In this document: positions 5,901 through 12,211 of the stretch, in pieces
Position numbering within the stretch: the first letter of the stretch is position 1
Layout of the letters: every line of letters begins with the position of its first letter
Assembly (NCBI GenBank): GCA_900759435.1
Contig: CAAEVD010000053.1
Location: forward strand, 1 to 12,211
Source: an uncultured Collinsella sp.
GTDB taxonomy: Bacteria > Actinomycetota > Coriobacteriia > Coriobacteriales > Coriobacteriaceae
Direction: 5' to 3'
DNA length: 12,211 nucleotides
Position numbers and translations under genes: made by a program
The notes under the pieces: model-generated
Databases searched by the model: none
Seen by the model: the letters and a program-made list of their open reading frames with translations, nothing else
What the model was told of the DNA's origin: nothing

Positions 5901-7428
5901 CGTCGCATCGACGCCCGAGCTCGAGCTCGTGCAGATGGGCAGCTTCGGCTGCGGCCACGATGCGTATCTCACCGACGAGATCGCGCGCATGATGGGCGAG
6001 ATGGGCTCCAAGGTTCCGATGATGATCAAGCTCGATGAGAGCGACGTCGCCGGTCCCATGGGCATTCGCGTGCGTTCGTTTATCGAGTCGGTCAACCGTC
6101 GTCGCGCGGAGGAGCGTGCCGAGGGCGCCCGGGTGCACGCGGTCCATCCGCTCGACGACCCGTATAAGGTCAAGTACACCAAGCGCGACCGGCACGACAA
6201 GATCGCGCTGGTCCCCAACACCTCCCATGCGTTCTGCAGGCTCATGACCGCGGCGATGCGCAATCAGGGCGTGCGCGCCGAGGCCCTTGATATCGGGCGC
6301 GAGGATGCCATCCGCCTGGGCAAACGCTATGTGCACAACGACATCTGCTTCCCCGCGCAAATCGTGATCGGCGAGGCGCTCGCGGCACTCGAGAGCGGTA
6401 AGTACGACCCGCACGACGTCGCCGTGGTGACTGGCAAGTATATCGGCGACTGCCGCCTGACGCACTACATGCCCCTGCTGCGCCGCGCGCTCGACGACGC
6501 GGGATACGACTATGTCCCGGTGCTCACCAACGACGACGTCGATGCCCACAATGCGCATCCGGGCTTCAAGCTCGGCCTTGGCCCGAGCATCCAGATCGCC
6601 TACGGTCTTCCCATGATCGATGCCCTCGAGGCCATGCTTAGGCGCATCCGTCCCTACGAGCTCGAGAAGGGCGCGGCGGACGCTGCGTTCGACCGCGCGC
6701 TCGATGAGGTTATCGAGGGCATGGAGCGCTCCGGGCTGAGAGGCCAGGCGACGGGCTTCAAACGCGCGCTTGCGATCATGGACGCCGTTCCGTACGACCG
6801 CTCGAACCCGCATCCGACCGTTCTCATCGTGGGCGAGTACCTGCTCAATTTCCATCTCGGCGCCAACCACGAGATCGAGCGCTACCTCGAGGACAACGGG
6901 CTCGAGGTCATCGAGGCGCGCATGACCGACGTGATCCGCAAGACCTATTTCTACAAGCATGCGCAGTCGCGCGAGTTCCACGTCGACCTGTCGCTGCCCG
7001 AAAAGGCCTGGTACGCCACGGCGGACAACCTGTTCGAGCTCGCGCACGACCGTTGCGACCGCCTGGGCGCGGCGAGCCCGCTCTACGAGCCGCCGACGCG
7101 CATGCCCGAGCTCGTGCGCGCGAGCGATAAGATCCTGCACCATACGTTCGATGCGGGCGAGGGCGTGCTGATTCCGGCGGAGATTCTCGAGCACGCCAAG
7201 CGCGGCTGCCGCAACTTCGTGATCCTGCAGCCGTTCGGGTGTCTGCCCAACCATGTCGTGGGGCGCGGGCTCATCCATGCGCTCAAGGAGCAGTATCCCA
7301 CGGCGCAGTTCCTGCCGCTCGACTACGATCCCGACGTGAGCTTCGCCAACGTGGAGAACCGTCTTCAGATGCTCATCATGAACTCCAAGGCGCAGGGGTG
7401 CGGTGAGGCGCATGGCGAGACCGCGTAA
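2989..7428 (+). CDS. Tandem 2-hydroxyacyl-CoA dehydratase activase-like protein (double BcrAD/BadFG ATPase + DUF2229)
   Basis: A 1479-residue multidomain protein. ATPase domain 1 (about 3-275) has the phosphate loop GLDVGSTTTK (6-15) and the cysteine sites GSCAGGTG (C130) and GRCGVYAK (C171). After a linker (276-334), ATPase domain 2 (335 to about 597) repeats the plan: GIDSGSTTTK (339-348), ACSAGCGSF (C464), SRCTVF (C503). A cysteine cluster follows (C627, C630, C634, C653; CX2CX3CX18C). Then a DUF2229-like region starts at IGIPRVLEFWDTMPFW (723-738), with C773, C988, C1120 (DICFPAQ), C1155 (GDCRLTHY) and C1418 (PFGCLPNH). Known HgdC-type activases hydrolyse ATP to push one electron from a [4Fe-4S] cluster held between two subunits into a dehydratase. 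Here both ATPase halves share one chain, so it probably acts as a self-contained ATP-driven electron donor; its target is unknown. The length suits the large fused members of this family. Start: GGAG at 2981-2984, 4 bases before the ATG. It overlaps the downstream TetR gene. Confidence 0.87.
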   Translation: MALLVGLDVGSTTTKVYAMHEDMTEAWWGYRRHGACQTASVRAMLGELAERFPHESLRVAVTGSGARDIATALGASYVQEVVANALAISRFYPQTRCAIELGGQDAKMIFFRTNDKGDIEVADMRMNGSCAGGTGAFIDEMAKLMGVGTESGEFEQLASRGTTVHEVSGRCGVYAKTDIQPLLNEGIPTTDLALSALHAVARQTIGGLAQGIDIEPPVIFEGGTLAYNPTLVRVFREQLNLSDDQVIVPRDPQIMVARGAALSLTDMFASSQPIDLPDAFVRLDKLETVAPASGEGRLAQPFFATPAEQADFTARHGKETPAKGPDAYAPGETVRVALGIDSGSTTTKFALVDEAGELVDSFYASNNGRPLDVAQQGLVSLKNRWETAGVTLAIDAVGTTGYGEELFARAFHADYHTVETVAHARAACACVPDATFVLDIGGQDMKAIWLNHGVLTDIVVNEACSAGCGSFLEGFAKNLGIAVEDIATEAFSSKAPAVLGSRCTVFMNSSVVSEQRRGKGPGDIMAGLCRSIIENVFTKVIRVSNLNRLGDKVVVQGGTFRNDAVLRAFEQYLGKPVTRAPHPGLMGAIGIALLAREECRKGDAGTSFIGLDAVERFEHREFGGVTCRRCNNRCQRAVVAFGDGSLYVTGNRCPRGGAISWDELVREVPAAEELRPQGACEAQAPGTGRDRTAAAPNLFVDREKLLFESYPTVPVSGGRDVTIGIPRVLEFWDTMPFWSTFFSTLGFKVRVSGRSTKAMYERGLAHVTSDTVCFPAKLVHGHIRNLVDAGVDRIFMPIITTVPTENTASTSEWMCAVVKGYPYVMRNSDNPEERFGVPFDTPLFHWYDEGDRNRQLKAWCKETFDIDADLVAKATEQADRAQETFENQLQLRGRQVLENVHEDGGYAVVIASRPYHNDPLVNHGLPKLFSERGIPVLTPDAVPGVCNVDLSNSRIDIVNNYHARMLSCAVIVASTPELELVQMGSFGCGHDAYLTDEIARMMGEMGSKVPMMIKLDESDVAGPMGIRVRSFIESVNRRRAEERAEGARVHAVHPLDDPYKVKYTKRDRHDKIALVPNTSHAFCRLMTAAMRNQGVRAEALDIGREDAIRLGKRYVHNDICFPAQIVIGEALAALESGKYDPHDVAVVTGKYIGDCRLTHYMPLLRRALDDAGYDYVPVLTNDDVDAHNAHPGFKLGLGPSIQIAYGLPMIDALEAMLRRIRPYELEKGAADAAFDRALDEVIEGMERSGLRGQATGFKRALAIMDAVPYDRSNPHPTVLIVGEYLLNFHLGANHEIERYLEDNGLEVIEARMTDVIRKTYFYKHAQSREFHVDLSLPEKAWYATADNLFELAHDRCDRLGAASPLYEPPTRMPELVRASDKILHHTFDAGEGVLIPAEILEHAKRGCRNFVILQPFGCLPNHVVGRGLIHALKEQYPTAQFLPLDYDPDVSFANVENRLQMLIMNSKAQGCGEAHGETA

Positions 7429-8101
7429 GGACGCCGATGCGCCCGATGCACGCACCCGTATCATCGAGGCGTTTTGGGAGCTCATCGAGAACAACAGCAT
7501 CTTCGAGCTGTCGGTTGGCGAGGTGACCCGCGCCGCCCAGTGCAATCGCGGAACGTTTTACTACTATTTTCACGATTTCGATGAACTCGTCGCCATCGCC
7601 ATAGCCCAGCTGCTGCAGGATAACGAGCTCATCACCGATGCCCTCTGGCATTTTTCGAGCGAGGGCGACCTTTCGGCGTTCGACCGGCGCGACGTCCGCT
7701 GCCTGCTGCGGCGCATCGTCATCACCATGAGGGCGGGTGCCGCCGAGCAGGTCGTGCAGGGCATCCATACGATCATCATCGACCGCGTGAGAGAGATCGT
7801 CCACCCCGACGGAGAAGAGCTCAAGGCAGATTCGAGCTTTGCGGTGGGCTTTCTGGTCTCGGGCATCATGGGCTTTGTGATGGCGGTCGGCTTTGCCCGG
7901 GAGGGCGGCGAGGAGATAGACCTCGAGCAGCCGGGGGACAGCGCGTGCGCGTACCTGAGGGCGGTCGCCATGCAGACGGTGGAAACGGTCGCGCAAGTCG
8001 AGGGCGTCGATACATCCGAGCTGCTCGAACGCGTCTCCAAGGAGGCCGATGCCTATCGCGCATCGCGTGCGACGAGTCCCGACGTGGTGAAAGACGCCTA
8101 G
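7412..8101 (+). CDS. TetR/AcrR family transcriptional regulator
   Basis: A 229-residue protein. It opens MARPRKDADAPDARTRIIEA; helices 1-3 form a TetR N-terminal DNA-binding domain, with the helix-turn-helix at about 33-53 (VGEVTRAAQCNRGTFYYYF ends with the usual FYYYF). Residues about 60-229 are a ligand-binding and dimerisation domain not recognisable as a specific subfamily; a hydrophobic stretch (GFLVSGIMGFVMAVGFA) is a typical buried helix there. The ATG at 7412 is preferred for its typical opening and GGTGAGG three bases upstream; an in-frame GTG at 7403 would add three residues. The start lies 17 bases inside the activase gene in another frame, implying translational coupling. It probably represses its own operon through the palindrome at 2919-2939. 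The inducer is not deducible, though an acyl-CoA or related metabolite would fit the partner gene. Confidence 0.9.
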   Translation: MARPRKDADAPDARTRIIEAFWELIENNSIFELSVGEVTRAAQCNRGTFYYYFHDFDELVAIAIAQLLQDNELITDALWHFSSEGDLSAFDRRDVRCLLRRIVITMRAGAAEQVVQGIHTIIIDRVREIVHPDGEELKADSSFAVGFLVSGIMGFVMAVGFAREGGEEIDLEQPGDSACAYLRAVAMQTVETVAQVEGVDTSELLERVSKEADAYRASRATSPDVVKDA

Positions 8102-8126
8102 GGTTTCTCTTGCGGGGCGCCTGTCG

Positions 8127-8154
8127 CGCATCGCGCGGTGAGTCCCGCGATGCG
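8127..8154. repeat. Stem-loop downstream of the TetR gene
   Basis: CGCATCGCG (8127-8135) and CGCGATGCG (8146-8154) are perfect inverted arms around a 10-base loop, 25 bases after the tetR stop. No U-run follows, so it is at best a weak terminator or a 3' stabilising hairpin for the activase-tetR mRNA. Its left arm is part of a 17-base near copy of the end of the tetR coding region. Confidence 0.55.
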
Positions 8155-8182
8155 GTCATAACCTGCATTCATGTGAGCCGGG

Positions 8183-8211
8183 TTTATAGATATTCCTCCA
8201 GCTGTTAACAT
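8183..8211 (+). promoter_or_regulatory. Candidate clpC promoter
   Basis: TTTATA (8183-8188) and TAACAT (8206-8211) are separated by 17 bases, each matching the sigma-70-type consensus at four of six positions, inside the most AT-rich part of the intergenic region. Initiation near 8218 gives a leader of about 76 bases. No convincing CtsR or HspR (HAIR) operator was seen around it. Confidence 0.4.
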
Positions 8212-8235
8212 AGACAACCTGTGGGTAAAGAGACA

Positions 8236-8262
8236 AAAGCGCCGCCGACGGGCGGGCGTTTT
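8236..8262 (+). terminator. GC-rich hairpin with T-run in the clpC leader
   Basis: AAAGCGCCGCC (8236-8246) folds on GGCGGGCGTTTT (8251-8262) with loop GACG, one bulged G (8256) and one G-U pair. The T-run is partly within the stem. It could be the terminator of the upstream tetR transcript, or, if the promoter at 8183-8211 is real, a 5' UTR hairpin 31 bases ahead of the clpC start. Confidence 0.5.
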
Positions 8263-8293
8263 GATTTCGATGAACTCATGTAAGGAAACGAGC

Positions 8294-10936
8294 ATGTTAG
8301 ATAGATTTACCGATCGAGCGCGCAAGGTCATGTCGATGGCCAAACAGGAGGCGCTCGATCTGCACTCAAATAAGGTGGGCACCGAGCACCTGCTGCTCGC
8401 ACTCGCCAAGGAGGACGAGGGCATCGCTGCCGAGGCGCTGCGCTCGCTTGATATCTCCTACGACGACATCATGGACACTCTCAAGGAGGTCCAGACCACG
8501 GTTCCCGAGCCCAGCGAGGAGACCGAGGCTGCCAAGCTTGCCTTTACGCCGCTCGTCATTAGCGTGATGGAGCGCTCCTTCCGCGTGGCGCGCGAGAACA
8601 ACCAGACGTATGTGTCGACCGAGCACTTGCTGATTGGCATCGTCGAAGAGGGTAACGGCATGGCCATGGACATCCTCATGCGCCTGGGTGTGTCGTCCGC
8701 CTCCATCAAAAAGGCTATCGAGAAACTTACCGCCAAGGACCAGGACAAGAAGCGTCCGCTCGCCGGCGCCGGTGCCGGGCGTCCCGGTGCGGGCCTGCCG
8801 TTCTTTAGCGGCTCGGACGCGTCGCAGCAAAAGGGGAGCGGCACCGATACGCTTAAGCAGTTCGCCACCAACCTTACGCAGAAGGCGCGCGACGGCGAGC
8901 TCGACCCTGTAATTGGTCGCGAAAAGGAAGTCCAGCGTATGATGGAGATCCTTTCGCGTCGCACCAAGAACAACCCGCTCATTCTGGGCGACCCCGGCGT
9001 GGGCAAGACGGCCATCGTCGAGGGTCTGGCTCAGCAGATTGCAGCTGGCAACGTGCCCGAGAACCTTATGAACCAGAACATCTGGACGCTCGACCTGCCG
9101 GGCCTCGTTGCGGGCGCCAAGTATCGCGGTGAGTTTGAGGAGCGCCTCAAGAACGTGATCCAGGAGGCCACCGAAGCTGACGACGTCATCCTGTTTATTG
9201 ACGAGATGCACACCATCATCGGTGCCGGCTCTGCCGAGGGCTCCATCGACGCGAGCTCCATGCTCAAGCCCGTGCTCGCGCGCGGTGCCTTCCAGATTAT
9301 CGGCGCCACCACGGCCGAGGAATTCCGCAAGTACCTCACCAAGGACCCGGCCTTCGAGCGTCGCTTCCAGACCATCGATGTCGAGGAGCCGAGCGTCGAG
9401 GACACGGTCAAGATCCTGACCGCGCTCAAGCCGCGCTACGAGGAGCACCACCATGTGCGCTATACGCAGGGTGCTATCGAGGCCGCCGCGAACCTCTCCG
9501 ACCGCTACATCCAGGATCGCTTCCTGCCCGATAAGGCCATCGACCTCATTGACGAGGCCGGCGCCCGCGCCCGCATCGCCGCCAACCGCGCGCCCGAGCC
9601 GGTGCGCGAGGCCGAGCATCGCGTGGAGGAGCTTAAGGCCGCCGCGCAGGAGGCCACCGAGAGCGACGACATGAACAAGGCCGCCGAGATCACCGAGCAG
9701 CAAAAGGCTGCCGAGATTGAGCTCGCCGAGGCCAAGGCTGCCTGGACGGCCGAGCTCGACGCCAGCCCGCTCACCATCGATGTCTCCCAGATTGCCGACA
9801 TCGTGTCCGTGACCTCGGGCGTGCCGGTGTCCTCGCTCACCGAGAGCGAGAGCCGCCGCCTGCTGCAGGCCGAAAGCGTGCTCAAGACGCGCATCATCGG
9901 TCAGGACGAGGCCGTCGAGGCCGTTGCCAAGGCCGTGCGCCGCAGCCGCTCGCCGCTCAAGGACCCGCGTCGCCCCGGCGGCAGCTTTATCTTCCTGGGC
10001 CCCACCGGCACGGGCAAAACCGAGCTCGCCAAGACGCTCGCCGAGTATCTCTTTGGCAGCAAGGACGCGCTCATCAGCTTCGATATGTCGGAGTTTGGCA
10101 GTGAGTTCGAGGTCTCCAAGCTCATCGGTAGCCCCCCGGGCTATGTGGGCCACGACGAGGGCGGCCAGCTCACCAAGGCTGTTCGCCGTCACCCGTACTC
10201 GGTCGTGTTGTTCGACGAGATCGAGAAGGCGCACCCCGACATCTTCAATATCCTGCTGCAGGTGCTGGAGGAGGGCCGTCTGACCGATAGCCAAGGCAAG
10301 ACGGTCGACTTCCGCAATACGGTGATCATCATGACGTCCAACGTGGGCGCCCGCGAGATTGCGCAGGATGCGAGCGTTGGCTTTGGCACCACCGGCGAGC
10401 AGGGTCTCACGTCGAGTGAGATCCGTGGTCGCGCGATGGGCGAGCTCAAGCGCCTGTTCCGCCCCGAGCTGCTCAACCGTATCGACGACATTGTGGTGTT
10501 CCAGAAGCTCTCGGGCGAGAATCTCACCAAGATCGCGCACCTGCTGGTGGACGACCTGCGTCAGCGTTTGATTGCCAACGGCATGAACATCAAGCTCACC
10601 GATGCGGCCTATGACAAGATCGTGGCCGAGGGCACCGACCTCACCAACGGTGCGCGTCCGCTGCGCCGTGCTATTCAAAAGCTCATCGAGGACCCGCTGT
10701 CCGAGGAGCTTCTGGCCGGCGAGTGGGGCGAGGGCGATACCGTCCTGTGCGACGTGGCCGATGGCAAGTTTGTCTTTAGCCACGGCACGGGCGAGATCCC
10801 GGCACCGCGTCCGGTGGGCACGCTCGGTGGCGATACCGCTCCGGCGGCACCGCACACCGGCAACGCCGCGCCCGTGAGCGGCGGCGTGACCTCGGGCCCC
10901 GGCGGCATGATGCAAGCCGGTTCCGGCGCGCTGTAG
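8294..10936 (+). CDS. clpC: ATP-dependent Clp protease ATP-binding subunit ClpC
   Basis: An 880-residue class I Hsp100 unfoldase that would feed proteins to the ClpP peptidase in the cytoplasm. The double Clp N-domain spans 1-146, then a Gly/Pro-rich linker 147-185. AAA+ module 1 has Walker A GDPGVGKT (232-239) and Walker B FIDE (DE 303-304). A short coiled-coil M domain lies at about 433-490, too short for ClpB and with only a faint UVR-like segment ([17 protein letters not shown]). AAA+ module 2 has Walker A GPTGTGKT (569-576), [12 protein letters not shown], and Walker B FDE (DE 641-642). The ClpP-docking loop tripeptide VGF is at 695-697. The C-terminal 50 residues (831-880) are a low-complexity G/P/A tail. 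The ATG at 8294 is set by AAGGA (8282-8286) 7 bases upstream and the family opening [13 protein letters not shown]. ctsR, mcsA/mcsB and clpP are not adjacent. It is flanked by hairpins and appears monocistronic. Confidence 0.95.
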   Translation: MLDRFTDRARKVMSMAKQEALDLHSNKVGTEHLLLALAKEDEGIAAEALRSLDISYDDIMDTLKEVQTTVPEPSEETEAAKLAFTPLVISVMERSFRVARENNQTYVSTEHLLIGIVEEGNGMAMDILMRLGVSSASIKKAIEKLTAKDQDKKRPLAGAGAGRPGAGLPFFSGSDASQQKGSGTDTLKQFATNLTQKARDGELDPVIGREKEVQRMMEILSRRTKNNPLILGDPGVGKTAIVEGLAQQIAAGNVPENLMNQNIWTLDLPGLVAGAKYRGEFEERLKNVIQEATEADDVILFIDEMHTIIGAGSAEGSIDASSMLKPVLARGAFQIIGATTAEEFRKYLTKDPAFERRFQTIDVEEPSVEDTVKILTALKPRYEEHHHVRYTQGAIEAAANLSDRYIQDRFLPDKAIDLIDEAGARARIAANRAPEPVREAEHRVEELKAAAQEATESDDMNKAAEITEQQKAAEIELAEAKAAWTAELDASPLTIDVSQIADIVSVTSGVPVSSLTESESRRLLQAESVLKTRIIGQDEAVEAVAKAVRRSRSPLKDPRRPGGSFIFLGPTGTGKTELAKTLAEYLFGSKDALISFDMSEFGSEFEVSKLIGSPPGYVGHDEGGQLTKAVRRHPYSVVLFDEIEKAHPDIFNILLQVLEEGRLTDSQGKTVDFRNTVIIMTSNVGAREIAQDASVGFGTTGEQGLTSSEIRGRAMGELKRLFRPELLNRIDDIVVFQKLSGENLTKIAHLLVDDLRQRLIANGMNIKLTDAAYDKIVAEGTDLTNGARPLRRAIQKLIEDPLSEELLAGEWGEGDTVLCDVADGKFVFSHGTGEIPAPRPVGTLGGDTAPAAPHTGNAAPVSGGVTSGPGGMMQAGSGAL

Positions 10937-10961
10937 GGCGTGGCGACAATTTGATACGCGC

Positions 10962-10993
10962 AATCGAGGCGCTCCGGAAAGGGCGCCTCGATT
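10962..10993 (+). terminator. Hairpin terminator of clpC
   Basis: AATCGAGGCGC (10962-10972) pairs perfectly with GCGCCTCGATT (10983-10993) over 11 bp with a 10-base loop, 25 bases after the clpC stop. The following tail is short (TTTG), so it may be less efficient than a full U-run, but position and stem strength support termination. Confidence 0.72.
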
Positions 10994-11077
10994 TGTAGAG
11001 CTGCGGAAGCTGTGACCGTTACGCTATACGGTCCACCGTTAGCCGATGATGCGAGGGCGCTCGGCGTTTTCGACTGG

Positions 11078-11106
11078 TTTATGCACGCAAAGTCTGGGAA
11101 TATACA
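11078..11106 (+). promoter_or_regulatory. Candidate pepD promoter
   Basis: TTTATG (11078-11083) and TATACA (11101-11106) are 17 bases apart in a locally AT-rich stretch upstream of the dipeptidase gene. The hexamers match consensus at three and four positions. Initiation near 11113 would leave a leader of about 38 bases. Confidence 0.35.
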
Positions 11107-11150
11107 AGTCGCATATCTTACTGTCTAACCAGTTGCGCCAAGGAGGCACC

Positions 11151-12211
11151 ATGGACTACAAGATCACCGGCTATGAGCCCGCCCAGCTGTTCCATTTCTT
11201 TGAGGAGGTCAGCGCGATCCCCCGTGGGTCTGGCAATGAGAAGGGCATCAGCGATTTCCTGGTCGCGTTTGCCAAGGAGCGCGGCCTCGATGTGTATCAG
11301 GACGAGGTCTACAACGTCATCATTCGCAAGCCCGCATCTGCCGGTGCCGAGAATGCCCCGACCGTGATGCTGCAGGGCCACATCGATATGGTGTGCGACA
11401 AGTTGGGCTCCGTTGAGCACGACTTTACGACCGATGGTATCGACCTGGTCGTCAAGGACGGCGTCCTCACCGCTAACGGCACCACTCTGGGCGCCGACAA
11501 CGGTATCGCCGTCGCGCTTATGCTTACCGTGCTCAACGACGATTCGATTGCCCATCCGGCCCTCGAGTGCGTATTCACCACCGACGAGGAGACTGGCCTG
11601 GTCGGTGCCGAGACGCTCGACAAGTCCCAGATTAGCGCCCGCACCATGATTAACCTTGACTCCGAGGAAGAGGGCGTTGCCACCGTCAGCTGCGCCGGCG
11701 GCGTCGTCGTTACCTACACCTGCCCCATCGTGCGCGAGCACAAGACCGGTAGCACCCTCACGCTCGACATCTCCGGCCTGCTGGGCGGTCACTCCGGCAG
11801 CGATATCAACCTGGAGCGCGGCAACGGCAACCTCATCATGGCCCGCATCATCGACCGCCTGATGGTCGCCGGCGAGCCCGCCATCGTTAGCTTTAACGGC
11901 GGCACCAAGGACAACGCCATCAACCGTGAGTGCAAAGCTGTTCTGGTCTACGCCGACCACGCTGCCGCCGAGGCCGCGGCCCAGATCGCAAAGGGCATCA
12001 TCGCCGACGTTACTGCCGAGCTCGAGGTCTTCGACCCCGGCTTTACCTGCACCGTTGAGATTGCCGACAACGCCGAGGTCGAGGCCATGGACCAGAAGTC
12101 CGCGCTTGCCCTCATCCGCGCCCTGCGTCTTGCCCCTAACGGCGTGATTCGCCGCAACGTCGCCACCGACGGCTCCGTCGAGGTTTCCTCCAACATCGGT
12201 GTGGTTGCCAC
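11151..12211 (+). CDS. pepD: Aminoacyl-histidine dipeptidase (PepD, peptidase M20), N-terminal part
   Basis: An open frame from the ATG at 11151 to the window end gives 353 residues with no stop; the family is usually around 480-490 residues, so roughly the last quarter is missing. It is a cytosolic metallodipeptidase that cleaves Xaa-His and other dipeptides. Visible M20C features: LQGHIDMV (74-81) with zinc ligand H77 and the usual D79; TTLGADNGIAVA with bridging D116; TTDEETGLVGA with catalytic-base and ligand pair E146-E147; and NLDSEEEG with D170. GLLGGHSGSDINLERGNGN further on matches the conserved lid-domain histidine region. The start is firm: AAGGAGG (11140-11146) lies 4 bases upstream. 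It follows the clpC hairpin with its own candidate promoter and seems independently transcribed. The metal-ligand assignments follow the family pattern. Confidence 0.93.
   Translation, partial: MDYKITGYEPAQLFHFFEEVSAIPRGSGNEKGISDFLVAFAKERGLDVYQDEVYNVIIRKPASAGAENAPTVMLQGHIDMVCDKLGSVEHDFTTDGIDLVVKDGVLTANGTTLGADNGIAVALMLTVLNDDSIAHPALECVFTTDEETGLVGAETLDKSQISARTMINLDSEEEGVATVSCAGGVVVTYTCPIVREHKTGSTLTLDISGLLGGHSGSDINLERGNGNLIMARIIDRLMVAGEPAIVSFNGGTKDNAINRECKAVLVYADHAAAEAAAQIAKGIIADVTAELEVFDPGFTCTVEIADNAEVEAMDQKSALALIRALRLAPNGVIRRNVATDGSVEVSSNIGVVA

Noticed and set aside
4966-7545. An 859-codon open frame on the minus strand opposite the activase
   Set aside because: GC-rich codon bias on the + strand leaves the opposite frame stop-free. 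The translation is rich in R, H, V, L and D without recognisable domains, while the + strand protein has clear family motifs throughout.
8102-8293. CtsR, HspR or ClgR operator upstream of clpC
   Set aside because: I looked for the heptad direct repeats of CtsR, a HAIR-type inverted repeat and a ClgR-like motif and saw no convincing match; the only strong symmetry is the hairpin at 8127-8154, close to the tetR stop.
8294-10936. ClpB disaggregase instead of ClpC
   Set aside because: The middle domain is far too short for ClpB, and the ClpP-docking loop (VGF, 695-697) is present, which ClpB lacks.
8366-10963. An 865-codon open frame on the minus strand opposite clpC
   Set aside because: It mirrors the highly conserved clpC frame, shows no domain, and is explained by third-position G/C bias.
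11118-11960. A 280-codon minus-strand frame opposite pepD
   Set aside because: It is the shadow of the pepD frame, which has all expected M20 metal-site motifs and a strong ribosome binding site.

Overview
The window looks like a chromosomal segment of a GC-rich gut actinobacterium of the class Coriobacteriia, most likely Collinsella or a close relative. This rests on the gene families present, the codon use (strong G/C at third positions) and the repeat style. It is recognition from memory, not a database result. All six supported protein genes lie on the + strand, five complete and the last cut by the window end.

Layout: (1) 1-276 holds an intrinsic terminator of an off-window gene and a tandem 27-bp repeat built around a GGGGAC core. 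(2) 277-1845 is a fused threonine/serine exporter of the ThrE family with an acidic N-terminal tail. (3) 1846-2158 has no gene but is dense in structure: two adjacent inverted-repeat elements directly after the thrE-like stop, then a possible promoter and a strong terminator hairpin just before the next gene. (4) 2159-2707 is a small four-helix membrane protein made of two DUF2798 repeats. (5) 2708-2988 carries a terminator, a perfect 21-bp TetR-type palindrome and an extended -10 promoter. (6) 2989-7428 is a 1479-residue tandem activase of the 2-hydroxyacyl-CoA dehydratase activator type, overlapping (7) a TetR/AcrR regulator at 7412-8101. (8) 8102-8293 holds stem-loops and a candidate promoter. 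(9) 8294-10936 is the ClpC AAA+ unfoldase, followed by a hairpin terminator. (10) 11151 to the window end is the N-terminal 353 residues of an aminoacyl-histidine dipeptidase (PepD, M20 family).

The most informative unit is 2874-8101: a terminator isolates it upstream, a palindrome and promoter sit at its head, and its last gene is a TetR repressor translationally coupled to the activase. This reads as an autoregulated two-gene operon. The activase carries two complete ASKHA ATPase domains, each with its own pair of cluster-type cysteines, in one chain. No dehydratase subunit genes are next to it, so its partner is unknown. clpC and pepD look like separate housekeeping units. I found no rRNA, tRNA, CRISPR array, transposase gene or prophage.
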